64,000 nt of DNA from Persephonella sp. KM09-Lau-8 (GCF_000703085.1 NZ_JNLL01000001.1:806001-870000), one strand, 5' to 3'. Shown: positions 24,088-33,329, counted from the stretch's first letter. A program made the numbers and translations. Notes: a model not told the origin generated them from the sequence alone.

Positions 24088-26397
24088 ATGGCAGTAAAAA
24101 CCACTATCTTTGGTTATCCAAAAATTGGGGCTAACAGAGAATTAAAAAAGGCAGTTGAAAGCTACTGGAAAGGTGAAATCTCAAAGGAAGAAATGCTTAA
24201 AAGGGCAGAAGAAGTCGATATTGAAAGAATGAAAAAAGTAATAGATGCAAATTTGGATTACATTCCATCTAACGATTTTTCTCTTTATGATTTTGTATTA
24301 GATATCTCAACAATGATTAATGCAATTCCACAAAGATTTCAAAATATTGAAGATAGCCTTGATAGATACTTTGCAATGGCAAGGGGAACAAAAGATGCTA
24401 TTGCCTGTGAAATGACCAAATGGTTTGACACAAACTACCACTACATTGTTCCAGAATTAACTGGTGGATTTAAATTAGTAAAAAATAGACCTTTAACTTC
24501 TTACAAATGGGCAAAAGAAAAATTTGGAGTAGAAACAAAACCTGTTTTAGTTGGAGCATTTACATACCTAATGCTTTCTAAAGTTTATGAAAGACAGGAA
24601 GGCTCTCTTTTAATGAAAATGGTAAAAGCAGATGAAAGTGAAAAGTTCAAACCACTACTACTTGAAATTGCATCTGTTTACAACCAGATGTTAAAAGAAT
24701 TACAACAGGAAGGCGTAAAAGCAGTTCAGTTTGACGAACCAGCACTTGTTTTAGATTTAGATGATGAAAAAATAGATGCATTAATTGAGGCTTACAAAGT
24801 AATTACCGATGGAATAAATAATATTGAAATCTTTGTTCATACATACTACGAAAGCTTAGACCACTTTGAAAGAATTACAAATGAGCTTCCTGTTGCAGGA
24901 ATAGGACTTGATTTTGTTGTAAATAATGAGAATCTTGAAAACCTCAAAAAGTATGGATTTCCAAAAGATAAAAAACTACAGGCTGGAATAATCTCAGGTA
25001 GAGACCCCTGGAAAACGGATTATAAAGAAGTTTTATCTTTAATAGACGAAATTAAAAATTATGTAGATGAAGATAGAATTGTTTTATCAAATGCAGCACC
25101 ACTTTTCCATCTTCCAGTATCTTTAGAGCCAGAAAAGGGACATTTAGATGATAGATTAGTTGGTCTTTTATCTTTCGCAAATGAAAGATTAGATGAGATC
25201 AAAACATTAAAAGAAATAATCAATGAAGGGAAAGAAGTTCCTTCTCAGTCCTTACAGGCTCTTAGAGATGAGTTTAAAAACGAAGAAGTTAGAAAAGCTA
25301 TAGAAGGAATTGACCAGCAAGAAATAAAAAGACCTCACGACTTTAAAGAAAGATACAAAAAACAGATTGAAATGCTTGGTCTTCCAAGATTTCCAACAAC
25401 CACAATAGGAAGTTTCCCCCAAACAAAAGAAGTTCGTCAGATGAGAGCTAAATTCAGAAGGGGAGAAATTTCAGTTGAAGAATATGAGAACTTTATAAAA
25501 GAGCAAATCAAAAAGGCCGTAGAAATTCAGGAAGAGCTTGGTCTTGATGTATTCGTTCACGGTGAGTTTGAAAGAACAGATATGGTTGAGTTCTTCGGTG
25601 AAAAAATGGACGGTTTTGCATTTACAAAAAACGGCTGGGTTCAGTCTTACGGTTCAAGATGTGTTAGACCACCAATTATTTATGGAGATGTTTCAAGACC
25701 TTCACCTATGACTGTCAAAGAAATAATTTACGCACAAAGTCTTACTGACAAGCCTGTTAAAGGAATGCTTACAGGAGCTGTAACTATTTTAAACTGGTCT
25801 TTCTACAGAAAAGACATACCTAAAAAAGAGATTGCTTATCAGATAGCACTTGCACTTAGAGATGAGGTTTTAGACCTTGAAAAAGCAGGAATAAAAGTAA
25901 TCCAGATAGACGAACCTGCATTTAGAGAGGGATTACCTTTAAAGAAAAGAAAACAGGAAGAATATTTAAAATGGGCTGTTAAGGCATTTAGACTAACAAA
26001 CAACACAGTTCAGGAAACAACTCAAATACACACTCATATGTGTTATTCAGAGTTTAACGAGATTATTGAATGGATTTATGCAATGGATGCAGATGTTATC
26101 TCAATTGAAGCATCAAGGTCTAAAGGGGAAATAATAGAAGCCTTTGAAAGATTTAATTATGACCACGGTATTGGAGTTGGAGTTTACGATATTCACTCAC
26201 CAAGAATTCCACCTATTGAAGAAATGCTGGAAATTGCAGAAAGAACTGTTCAGGTTATAGACAAAAACCTAATCTGGATTAACCCTGACTGTGGACTTAA
26301 AACAAGGCAGTGGGAAGAAGTTATCCCAGCATTGAAAAATATGGTTGAAACTGCGAAAATATTAAGAGCAAAATATGGGGATAAATACGAATGGTAA
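24088..26397 (+). CDS. metE: Cobalamin-independent methionine synthase
   Basis: MetE moves a methyl group from methyltetrahydropteroyl-triglutamate to homocysteine. It is 769 aa, full length. The N-terminal half starts TTIFGYPKIGANRELKKA; the C-terminal catalytic barrel begins at PTTTIGSFPQTKEVR. Zinc ligands are visible: HTHMCYSEF (His and Cys), and the later NPDCGLKTRQW (Cys). VIQIDEPAFREGLPL is a further signature. AAGGAGG precedes the ATG. It is divergent from a Fur-family gene with boxes over its promoter. Confidence 0.97.
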   Translation: MAVKTTIFGYPKIGANRELKKAVESYWKGEISKEEMLKRAEEVDIERMKKVIDANLDYIPSNDFSLYDFVLDISTMINAIPQRFQNIEDSLDRYFAMARGTKDAIACEMTKWFDTNYHYIVPELTGGFKLVKNRPLTSYKWAKEKFGVETKPVLVGAFTYLMLSKVYERQEGSLLMKMVKADESEKFKPLLLEIASVYNQMLKELQQEGVKAVQFDEPALVLDLDDEKIDALIEAYKVITDGINNIEIFVHTYYESLDHFERITNELPVAGIGLDFVVNNENLENLKKYGFPKDKKLQAGIISGRDPWKTDYKEVLSLIDEIKNYVDEDRIVLSNAAPLFHLPVSLEPEKGHLDDRLVGLLSFANERLDEIKTLKEIINEGKEVPSQSLQALRDEFKNEEVRKAIEGIDQQEIKRPHDFKERYKKQIEMLGLPRFPTTTIGSFPQTKEVRQMRAKFRRGEISVEEYENFIKEQIKKAVEIQEELGLDVFVHGEFERTDMVEFFGEKMDGFAFTKNGWVQSYGSRCVRPPIIYGDVSRPSPMTVKEIIYAQSLTDKPVKGMLTGAVTILNWSFYRKDIPKKEIAYQIALALRDEVLDLEKAGIKVIQIDEPAFREGLPLKKRKQEEYLKWAVKAFRLTNNTVQETTQIHTHMCYSEFNEIIEWIYAMDADVISIEASRSKGEIIEAFERFNYDHGIGVGVYDIHSPRIPPIEEMLEIAERTVQVIDKNLIWINPDCGLKTRQWEEVIPALKNMVETAKILRAKYGDKYEW

Positions 26398-26402
26398 AAA
26401 GA

Positions 26403-26429
26403 GGGGGCTTTTTAGCCCCCTTTTTTTTT
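26403..26429 (+). terminator. Intrinsic terminator of metE
   Basis: GGGGGCT, TTTT loop, AGCCCCC, then nine T residues. A textbook terminator directly after the metE stop. Confidence 0.95.
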
Positions 26430-26443
26430 ATTGAGGTATAAGC

Positions 26444-27253
26444 ATGAAAAAGAAATTGCTGCTAACTGTGTTAACTTTTAATATGGCTTTTGCATCTGAA
26501 GACAGGTTAACCATTGGATTTGGTTATCTGGATTTTGAAAAGTCTGCAGTTAAAAGATTTGGATATATAACCCAGATTGGTTATAGCGGATTTATAGATA
26601 AAAAACATATAGTAACCCTTAATTATCACCAAACAGATATTAAAACTGCAAGTAGAGTAAAAGAGAATTTGCATGTTAAAAAATATTTCGCAGGATATGG
26701 ATACATTCATAATCAAAAGAAATTACTTTTAAACTTCCTGTATGTAAAAGATTCTCTATTAAAAGATGCCAGTGATATCAAAGTTTTTGGGGTAGGCTTA
26801 GGTTATAAAAACCTAACTGCAAAACAATACTTAGAAAAGTTCAAAAAAATTAATGTATACCAGACAGACCTAAAATATACTTTTTCCCTGCTTAATTTCA
26901 AAACCCAGATAATAGGCAAATATATTCATATTCTAGAAAAAAAGAGTATTGCCCAAAAAGCAAAAAGTAATTATCTGACATTGGGATTAATGGTTAACAA
27001 AAGTCATAAAAACATGTATGGAATGATCGGAGCTTTCACAGGAAAAAGAATTTTTGCCATTATGAAAGATGGGAAAATTCTTCAACATCATCCTATGGAG
27101 TTTTCTTATTCCTTATCCATAAAAGCAGGAAAGAAAATAAAGCATGGAAACATATTTGTATCTTTTATGTATTCAAAAGCAAAAGAACTACCCTTTAATA
27201 ATCCCGATGTCAAAATAAAAAGCATATTCACAGGCTGTAATCTGAATTTTTAA
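26444..27253 (+). CDS. Probable outer-membrane beta-barrel protein
   Basis: 269 aa, family not recognised. A signal peptide ends near FAS-ED (residues 1-18). The rest shows alternating polar/hydrophobic short strands rich in Tyr, Phe and Gly, and the protein ends in Phe (CNLNF), as outer-membrane barrels often do. This supports an envelope barrel but not a substrate. It follows the metE terminator after 14 bases, with a weak GAGG ribosome site. Confidence 0.6.
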   Translation: MKKKLLLTVLTFNMAFASEDRLTIGFGYLDFEKSAVKRFGYITQIGYSGFIDKKHIVTLNYHQTDIKTASRVKENLHVKKYFAGYGYIHNQKKLLLNFLYVKDSLLKDASDIKVFGVGLGYKNLTAKQYLEKFKKINVYQTDLKYTFSLLNFKTQIIGKYIHILEKKSIAQKAKSNYLTLGLMVNKSHKNMYGMIGAFTGKRIFAIMKDGKILQHHPMEFSYSLSIKAGKKIKHGNIFVSFMYSKAKELPFNNPDVKIKSIFTGCNLNF

Positions 27254-27279
27254 ACCTTTCACAAAAAACCTGACTTCCT

Positions 27280-27311
27280 GTAACTCTAAAGTAACTCTGT
27301 GAACCTATAAT
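27280..27311 (+). promoter_or_regulatory. Promoter with 11-bp spaced direct repeats
   Basis: GTAACTCT occurs at 27280-27287 and again at 27291-27298, exactly 11 bases apart. A TATAAT -10 follows at 27306-27311, and no -35 is seen. Direct repeats at 11-bp spacing just before a -10 are typical of OmpR/PhoB-type activators. It drives the lipoprotein gene. Confidence 0.45.
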
Positions 27312-27337
27312 ACTAAAAAAACAGGAGGTCAGGACTA

Positions 27338-28405
27338 ATGAAAAGAATAATATCTTTAGCTGCAATAATATCAGGTGGTATATTCCTATTTTCCTGTGGA
27401 GGCGGTGGTGGTTCGGATTCTTCAACCCAATCAGTTCAAGCATCTCTGGTATTAACAGATAGTCCTGCAGATACTATGAGTTCAATTTTTGTTGATATTA
27501 CATCGGTATCCTTAAAGCATACTGGAAGGAATACAGAATGTAATCTATTTACCGCCGATCCCCAGAATAATCCTCTAAAAAATATTAATCTGCTTGAGCT
27601 TAAAGATATTCTGTATGTCATAAATACAACCAGTTGTCCTGAAGGCAATTACAATAGATTAAGAATTGAGTTCAAGAATAATATTGAAGTTATTGATTCC
27701 GATGGAAACAGTTATACCTGCAAAGTCAAAGAATTCAACTTAGGAAGTAATAAACAACCAAACAAACCCCACTGTGACAATAACGGCAACTGCTTTGTTG
27801 AAATAAATGGAGCAATTAACCTTTTATCTAAACAATCAGATGTTATTGTTGATTTTGATCTTGCTAACTCCATCATAGACATTGACACTCAAACTGGAGA
27901 TTGTGAGATAACTTTCAAAATGTCTCCACTGGTTCTGGAACACCATAAGTTCAAAGAATTAGAAAGTCATAAGAAAATCATGTTTGAAGGGAAAATTACT
28001 GATCTGAACACATCTTCAAAAACATTTATTTTACATAACGATGATAAAGATATTACTGTTGATTACTCTGCTGCTCTAAATTCCCAAAATGGATTAGAAA
28101 ATTTACTTACCCTTGCAAGTGATATGAACTCTAAATATGAGTTAAAAGTAATTTGCAATAGTTTAGACTCAAATACATGTTTGGCAGGAAAAGTAATTCT
28201 CGAAATAAAAAATGTAATAGTATCCAATCTGGATACAACAAGTAAAACATTTCAGATATCTATAAATGGTTCCCAGACAATTACAGTTAACTACTCAAAT
28301 GCAAAAATCAAAGGGGAATTATCAGAGGGAGTAAATGTAGAAATAGAACTCATTGGTTATAGCGATGATAACTATATTGCAAAAGTGATAAAAGTTGAAG
28401 ATTGA
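27338..28405 (+). CDS. Lipoprotein with DUF4382-like domain
   Basis: 355 aa. A lipoprotein signal ends at LFSC with Cys near residue 20, followed by a Gly/Ser-rich spacer. Residues about 33-205 begin ASLVLTDSPADTMSSIFVDI and resemble DUF4382 domains, whose role is unknown. The C-terminal half holds two related segments that share the TxSKTF motif (LNTSSKTFILHNDDKDITVDYS and LDTTSKTFQISINGSQTI each start one), suggesting a repeated OB-like or DUF5666-like fold. Ribosome site AGGAGG. Confidence 0.75.
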   Translation: MKRIISLAAIISGGIFLFSCGGGGGSDSSTQSVQASLVLTDSPADTMSSIFVDITSVSLKHTGRNTECNLFTADPQNNPLKNINLLELKDILYVINTTSCPEGNYNRLRIEFKNNIEVIDSDGNSYTCKVKEFNLGSNKQPNKPHCDNNGNCFVEINGAINLLSKQSDVIVDFDLANSIIDIDTQTGDCEITFKMSPLVLEHHKFKELESHKKIMFEGKITDLNTSSKTFILHNDDKDITVDYSAALNSQNGLENLLTLASDMNSKYELKVICNSLDSNTCLAGKVILEIKNVIVSNLDTTSKTFQISINGSQTITVNYSNAKIKGELSEGVNVEIELIGYSDDNYIAKVIKVED

Positions 28406-28410
28406 AAAAA

Positions 28411-28436
28411 GGGGGTATCCCCCTCCCTCCTTTTTT
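28411..28436. terminator. Intrinsic terminator between convergent genes
   Basis: GGGGG-TAT-CCCCC preceded by an A6 run and followed, after a C/T-rich stretch, by T6. It serves the lipoprotein gene and possibly the convergent small gene. Confidence 0.65.
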
Positions 28437-28722
28437 ATTCAAAATACAAAATAACACCATCTAAGTCCCGAATAATTCTTCCCTTTAACTCTCTATTTTT
28501 TTCTAAAGATAAAATTCCCGCTATCTTATCAACGAATCTTCCATCGTCTATAGCATAGATAATATTTTCCTTCAAAACTTTTATCATACTATCCATAAAA
28601 TCTTCATCAGATAAAGAGATAACAATAGAATCTCCATTTTCTCTAACACATCTTTCTTTACATTGGAGAAATGTTTTAACAATCAAATCCTCCAGACACA
28701 CTTTAAGAGCCTGATTTTCCAT
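28435..28722 (-). CDS. Hypothetical protein
   Basis: 95 aa, acidic, helical pattern, family not recognised. It has an AGAGG-like ribosome site before ATG 28722. Two cysteines lie close together (QCKERC), which could be a metal or redox site but is too little to name one. It stands alone on the minus strand. Confidence 0.6.
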   Translation of the reverse strand: MENQALKVCLEDLIVKTFLQCKERCVRENGDSIVISLSDEDFMDSMIKVLKENIIYAIDDGRFVDKIAGILSLEKNRELKGRIIRDLDGVILYFE

Positions 28723-28896
28723 CTTCTAATACCTCTAAATTATTGACTTTCCTTACTACTTTAACCCATCTTTATAATTAAAGACAAATTAGTATGAATT
28801 TAATTATTATGATAAAGCTTATTTTTTAAGAGGCAATATAACAAATTCCTAAACATAAGAAATATGATATGATTTGAAATTAATAAATTAAAATTT

Positions 28897-28911
28897 GATG
28901 CAATAAGCATC
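28897..28911 (+). promoter_or_regulatory. Hairpin or operator before the iclR start
   Basis: GATGC-AATAA-GCATC is a perfect 5-bp inverted repeat ending 11 bases before the IclR ATG, where the ribosome site should be. It could be an autoregulatory operator or an RNA hairpin that limits translation. Confidence 0.35.
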
Positions 28912-28921
28912 GGGAAAAACT

Positions 28922-29581
28922 ATGGCGACACGAACTTTGGAAGATGCCCTAAATATTATTGAACTACTTAGAAAAAAATATTCTCTGGGTGTATCAGAAC
29001 TAAGTAAAGAATTAAAACTCAACAAAAACAAAGTTTTTAGAATTATCACAACTCTTGAACTCAAAGGCATAGTTGAACTTAATCCAGAAACAGGTAAATA
29101 TAAACTTGGAATGAACCTGATTAAACTAGAAGATGCTTATATAAAAAATCAAGATTTCATAAAAGTAGCAAGACCTGTAATAAGAAGTCTTAGAAAAGAA
29201 ATAAATGAAACCATATATATGGCAATCCAGCATAAAAAAGATGTTATTTATATTTATGAAGAACCAGCAAGGAAAGGTGTGGTTGTAAATTCACGACTTG
29301 CTCAAAGATTTAAAGCCCATAAAACTGCAGCAGGAAAGGTTCTAAGAAAGGCCAAAAAAGAAATAGGATTCCCAATGGAAAAAATAATACTTCCTGAAGA
29401 AGAAATAATAGAGATAGCAAGTATAGTAAGAGATGAATTTTATAATCCAATTGCAGCTATCTCCGTAATAGCACCAATACACCGAGTAAATAATGAGAAA
29501 GAAAAAATAATAGAGGAAAAACTTATATCATCTGCTGAAGAAATTACTGAACTCTTAGCTCCTGCATTCTCTTTAGACTGA
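28922..29581 (+). CDS. IclR-family transcriptional regulator
   Basis: 219 aa. The N-terminal winged helix (about residues 5-60: LGVSELSKELKLNKNKVFRIITTLELKGIVE) and a C-terminal effector domain (FKAHKTAAGKVLRKAKK, FYNPIAAISVIAP) fit IclR regulators, which often sense small carboxylates. It sits directly upstream of the porin-acetate cluster, so acetate or a related acid is a reasonable guess for the effector. Somewhat shorter than usual (about 250 aa). Weak ribosome site. Confidence 0.88.
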   Translation: MATRTLEDALNIIELLRKKYSLGVSELSKELKLNKNKVFRIITTLELKGIVELNPETGKYKLGMNLIKLEDAYIKNQDFIKVARPVIRSLRKEINETIYMAIQHKKDVIYIYEEPARKGVVVNSRLAQRFKAHKTAAGKVLRKAKKEIGFPMEKIILPEEEIIEIASIVRDEFYNPIAAISVIAPIHRVNNEKEKIIEEKLISSAEEITELLAPAFSLD

Positions 29582-29633
29582 TAAGCTCAGTTTTCTCAAA
29601 CTCATATATAGTCCATTTTTTAACTTTTTCCCT

Positions 29634-29656
29634 AAAATCAAACACTGTTTGATTTT
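29634..29656. promoter_or_regulatory. Perfect 23-bp palindrome, probable operator
   Basis: Arms AAAATCAAACA and TGTTTGATTTT around a single central C. It lies 53 bases after the IclR gene stop and about 123 bases before the porin -35. The stem is A+T-rich, so it is a poor terminator. A near copy covers the argF promoter (15304-15326) and a half-degenerate copy lies at 29704-29726, which favours a protein binding site. Confidence 0.6.
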
Positions 29657-29703
29657 AATAAAAATGTAAAAATTTATTCTTTTGAAAATCTGCTCTCCAA
29701 GAC

Positions 29704-29726
29704 AAAATCAAACGGTGTTATACACA
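29704..29726. promoter_or_regulatory. Second, degenerate copy of the operator
   Basis: The left arm AAAATCAAACG matches 10 of 11 and the right arm begins TGTT, then diverges (TGTTATACACA). It is centred 70 bases from the first site and about 53 bases before the porin -35, an upstream-activator position. Confidence 0.45.
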
Positions 29727-29778
29727 TAAGTATTTGAAAAATATTAATATTTCATAAGAGTGATTTATTAAAAATTTT

Positions 29779-29807
29779 TTGACAAGGTATCTCTAAATTT
29801 GTATGTT
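29779..29807 (+). promoter_or_regulatory. Porin/acetate cluster promoter
   Basis: Consensus TTGACA (29779-29784), 17-base spacer, TATGTT (29802-29807). Transcription should begin near 29814, leaving a leader of about 35 bases before the porin ATG. Confidence 0.7.
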
Positions 29808-29849
29808 TTTTTTCAAACAATGTTTTATAACAACCAAAGGAGGGTCGCC

Positions 29850-31034
29850 ATGAAAAAACTATCACTAAAAGCTTTAGTCCCAGCAGTTCTTCTTGCTTCA
29901 ACTATTACAACTGCACCAGCAAATGCTATTGCAAAGTTTAAAATCAATGATGAAAGCAACGTGTGGATCAGTCTGCTGCTTCAACTGAGGGGGGAATGGA
30001 TAGAAGATGGGCAGGTTGATAACTCAGGATGGAGAAGTGATTTTTACATTAGAAGAGCCAGAATTTTATTTGGTGGAACAATAAACAGATATGTTGATTT
30101 CTTTGTTGAAACAGATAATCCAAATATGGGAAAGGACAAACCTATAAAAGATGATGATGGGAATATAATTGGTTATAAATCAAACAATGACACAAAAACT
30201 TTTATACAGGATGCATGGATAAGACTTAAATTAGCAAAAGAATTTAATATCGTTATGGGTCAGATTTTACTTCCTTTTTCCCATAACAATGCAACAGGTG
30301 CTATAGCTCTTTTAGGCGTAGATTACAATCTTACAGTTGTAAAATTCCCATCTACAAGTCATTTTGTATGGAGAGATTACGGTGTTGAGGTCATGGGACT
30401 CGTTTCCTTACCTAAAGGAAGCTTAGATTACAGAGTTGGTCTATTTGATGGAGTTGAAACACTAAAAGGAGATAATGTGACTATAAATAAAGATGATAAC
30501 TACAGAATAACAGGAAGATTGCAATATAACCTGTTTGATGCTGAGGGTTTTTATTATAGGGGAACCTATTTAGGTAAGAAAAAAATCGTTTCTTTTGGTG
30601 CGGGATTCGATTATCAGAAAGATGCAGCAGCTGATGATTATGATGCACCTACAAAAGTAGATGATTATAAAGCATGGACTGTTGATATGTTCGTTGATTA
30701 TCCTTTAACAGGTGGAGATGTTGCCACATTCCAGATAGGCTATATTAATTATGATTATGGTAATACAGGAAATCCAAATGACGGAACCGCTGTATATGCA
30801 GAAGCAGGTTATTTGTTTAATAAACAGATCGGTTTTGGAAAAGTTGAACCGATAATCAGATATCAATCCTTTGATTCAGATTCTCCATCTGGTAAAGATG
30901 ATACAGGGCTTTATGTAGGACTTGCTTACTGGATAGATGGAATTAGGGCAAATATAAAAGCTGAATATGAGTTTGATGGAGGAGATGGGAAAGATCAGGA
31001 TATATTCACATTACAGGCACAAATACTATTTTAA
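29850..31034 (+). CDS. Outer-membrane porin (OprO/OprP-like)
   Basis: 394 aa from ATG 29850, which follows AGGAGGG; an upstream in-frame ATG at 29799 lies at the promoter and is rejected. The signal peptide ends at APANA (about residue 27). The mature part has the pattern of phosphate-selective porin O/P family barrels (SDFYIRRARILFGGTINRYVDFFVETD) and ends in Phe. It is the first gene before acs and the acetate permease, so it probably admits acetate or other small anions across the outer membrane. Confidence 0.85.
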   Translation: MKKLSLKALVPAVLLASTITTAPANAIAKFKINDESNVWISLLLQLRGEWIEDGQVDNSGWRSDFYIRRARILFGGTINRYVDFFVETDNPNMGKDKPIKDDDGNIIGYKSNNDTKTFIQDAWIRLKLAKEFNIVMGQILLPFSHNNATGAIALLGVDYNLTVVKFPSTSHFVWRDYGVEVMGLVSLPKGSLDYRVGLFDGVETLKGDNVTINKDDNYRITGRLQYNLFDAEGFYYRGTYLGKKKIVSFGAGFDYQKDAAADDYDAPTKVDDYKAWTVDMFVDYPLTGGDVATFQIGYINYDYGNTGNPNDGTAVYAEAGYLFNKQIGFGKVEPIIRYQSFDSDSPSGKDDTGLYVGLAYWIDGIRANIKAEYEFDGGDGKDQDIFTLQAQILF

Positions 31035-31048
31035 AGGAGGTGTAAATC

Positions 31049-32950
31049 ATGGGAGAACATAAAGATGAAGTTCTTCTAAAAATTAATAAGACATACCAGC
31101 CCCCACAAAGGGTTCTTGAAAAAGCTTACATAAGCAGAGAGCAGTTTGATGAAATGTACAAACGCTCTATTGAAGACCCTGAAGGTTTTTGGGCTGAACT
31201 GGCGGAGAAAGAGCTCCACTGGTTCAAAAAATGGGACAAGGTTTTTGAATGGAATTTCCCTGAATACAAATGGTTTATTGGTGGAAAGCTCAACATTACC
31301 TATAACTGTTTGGACAGACACGTAATAAATGGCAGAAGGAATAAACTTGCTTATATCTGGGTTGATGAAGATGGAAATGAGAAAAAAGTTACCTATGGAG
31401 AACTTCTTGAACTGGTTAACAAAATAGCAAACGGGCTTAAATCTCTCGGAGTTAAAAAAGGTGATAGGGTTGTTATTTATATGCCCCTTGTTATTGAACA
31501 GCTTGCAGCTATGCTTGCCTGTGCCAGAATAGGAGCTATACATTCTGTTGTTTATGCAGGTTTCAGTGCAAATGCCTTGAAAATGAGAATTGAAGATGCA
31601 CAGGCAAAAGTTGTTATCACTTCAACATGGACAAAAAGAAGAGGCAAAAAAATAGACCTCAAATCTGTAGTTGATGAAGCTGTAGATGGACTGGAATTTG
31701 TTGAAAATATAATCGTTCTACAGAGGGAAGGAGACCAGTTTGAGTTAGAAGAAAAAGAGATTGATTTTTACGAACTTATAAAAGACAAATCTGCAGAATG
31801 CGAGCCTGAAATAATGGATGCAGAAGATCCTCTATTTATTCTTTATACATCAGGTTCCACCGGAAAACCAAAGGGAGTTTTACACACAACGGGAGGATAC
31901 AACCTGTATACCCATGTAACAACAAAATATGTTTTTGATATACATGAAGACGATATTTTCTGGTGTACAGCTGACCCGGGCTGGATTACAGGGCACAGCT
32001 ATATGGTCTACGGTCCTCTTTCTGTAGGAGCAACATCAGTTATAGCAGAAGGAGCTCCAGACTATCCAGACCCAGGAAGATGGTGGTCTATAGTTGAAAA
32101 ATACAGAGTAAATATCTTCTATACTGCTCCAACAGCAGTAAGACTGTTTATGAAATACGGAGAAGAATGGCCTGCAAAATACGACCTGTCTTCTTTAAGA
32201 ATTCTTGGCTCTGTTGGAGAACCTATAAACCCTGAGGCATGGATATGGTATTACGAGAATATTGGAAGAGGCCAATGCTCTATTGTTGATACATGGTGGC
32301 AGACAGAAACAGGAGGTCACATGATTACAACAGTTCCAGCATACCCCCAAAAACCAGGAAAAGCAGGAAAGCCTTTCTGGGGTGTTGATGCAGATGTTGT
32401 TGATAGAGAGGGTTATCCAGAAGAACCAAACAAGGTTGGATATCTGATAATCAAACAGCCATGGCCATCTGCATTAAGAACATGCTGGGGTGAGCCTGAA
32501 AGATTTGAAAAATACTGGACAGAAATTGATCATTATTACTTTTCAGGAGATACAGCCACCAAAGATGAAGATGGATACATAATGATTCTTGGAAGAGCTG
32601 ATGATGTTATAAATGTTTCCGGACATAGAATAGGAACAGCAGAAGTGGAAAGTGCCCTTGTTTCTCACCCAGCGGTAGCAGAGGCAGCAGTAATAGGAAA
32701 ACCCCATGAAGTTAAAGGAGAAAGCATAAAAGCATTTGTTATCCTAAAACAAGGAGAACAGCCTTCAGAAAATCTACTAAAAGATTTAAAAATGCATGTT
32801 AGACACGAACTTGGAGCTCTTGCTGTTCCTGATGAAATAGAGTTTGTTGAAAAACTTCCAAAAACAAGGTCTGGAAAGATAATGAGAAGAGTTCTTAAAG
32901 CAAGAGAACTTGGAATGCCTTTAGGAGATATATCAACATTAGAAGACTAA
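31049..32950 (+). CDS. acs: Acetyl-CoA synthetase
   Basis: Acs activates acetate to acetyl-CoA through acetyl-AMP. It is 633 aa, full length. Seen: the P-loop-like YTSGSTGKPKGVLHT (about 267-281), the TWWQTETGGHM substrate-pocket motif, YFSGDTATKDEDGY, GRADDVINVSGHRIGTAEVE hinge, and the C-terminal catalytic lysine in KTRSGKIMRR (K610), the usual site of regulatory acetylation. AAGGAGGTG ribosome site. It is 14 bases after the porin gene, so both are likely in one transcript. Confidence 0.97.
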   Translation: MGEHKDEVLLKINKTYQPPQRVLEKAYISREQFDEMYKRSIEDPEGFWAELAEKELHWFKKWDKVFEWNFPEYKWFIGGKLNITYNCLDRHVINGRRNKLAYIWVDEDGNEKKVTYGELLELVNKIANGLKSLGVKKGDRVVIYMPLVIEQLAAMLACARIGAIHSVVYAGFSANALKMRIEDAQAKVVITSTWTKRRGKKIDLKSVVDEAVDGLEFVENIIVLQREGDQFELEEKEIDFYELIKDKSAECEPEIMDAEDPLFILYTSGSTGKPKGVLHTTGGYNLYTHVTTKYVFDIHEDDIFWCTADPGWITGHSYMVYGPLSVGATSVIAEGAPDYPDPGRWWSIVEKYRVNIFYTAPTAVRLFMKYGEEWPAKYDLSSLRILGSVGEPINPEAWIWYYENIGRGQCSIVDTWWQTETGGHMITTVPAYPQKPGKAGKPFWGVDADVVDREGYPEEPNKVGYLIIKQPWPSALRTCWGEPERFEKYWTEIDHYYFSGDTATKDEDGYIMILGRADDVINVSGHRIGTAEVESALVSHPAVAEAAVIGKPHEVKGESIKAFVILKQGEQPSENLLKDLKMHVRHELGALAVPDEIEFVEKLPKTRSGKIMRRVLKARELGMPLGDISTLED

Positions 32951-32962
32951 AGATATAAAAAA

Positions 32963-32976
32963 GGGGGCTTTCCCCC
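32963..32976 (+). terminator. Hairpin between acs and the DUF485 gene
   Basis: GGGGG-CTTT-CCCCC without a T-run after it. It is more likely an mRNA-stabilising or attenuating hairpin than a full stop, as the next genes belong to the same function. Confidence 0.5.
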
Positions 32977-33014
32977 CATAAACATACCAACTAAGCCAAC
33001 CAAGGAGGCTGACT

Positions 33015-33326
33015 ATGAAGAAGGAAGATCTAAAGAAAATTTTACACGATCCTGAATTTCAAAATCTGGTCAAAAAAGTCACAACAGTGTCCCTTTTATT
33101 CACAGCTGCGATAATGTTCGTTTATTACACATTTATCTTGCTACTTGCTTATGGAAAAGATCTGTTATCAAAACCCCTATCTGCAGGAAGTGCCACAACG
33201 CTCGGGATTCCAGTAGGTATTGGAGTGATAATTGCTGCATGGATACTTACAGGTCTTTATGTATACTGGGCGAACAAAAATTACGACCCAATGGTTAAAA
33301 AACTGAGAGAAAAGTATAGGGGGTAA
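33015..33326 (+). CDS. yjcH: DUF485 membrane protein (YjcH-like)
   Basis: 103 aa with two transmembrane helices (about residues 26-50 and 65-88). The N-terminal DPEFQNLVKKVTTVSLLFTAAIMFVYY and the LSAGSATTLGIPVGIGVIIAAWILTGLY region fit DUF485. This family nearly always sits before an ActP-type acetate symporter and is thought to assist it. GGAGG ribosome site. The stop is 3 bases from actP. Confidence 0.93.
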   Translation: MKKEDLKKILHDPEFQNLVKKVTTVSLLFTAAIMFVYYTFILLLAYGKDLLSKPLSAGSATTLGIPVGIGVIIAAWILTGLYVYWANKNYDPMVKKLREKYRG

Positions 33327-33329
33327 AAA

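Noticed and set aside
29634-29656. The palindrome as an intrinsic terminator of the IclR gene
   Set aside because: The stem is only three G-C pairs in ten and its copy lies over the argF promoter, so an operator is more likely; some termination cannot be fully excluded.
29799-29849. N-terminal extension of the porin from ATG 29799
   Set aside because: It overlaps the promoter -10; ATG 29850 has AGGAGGG and a normal signal peptide.
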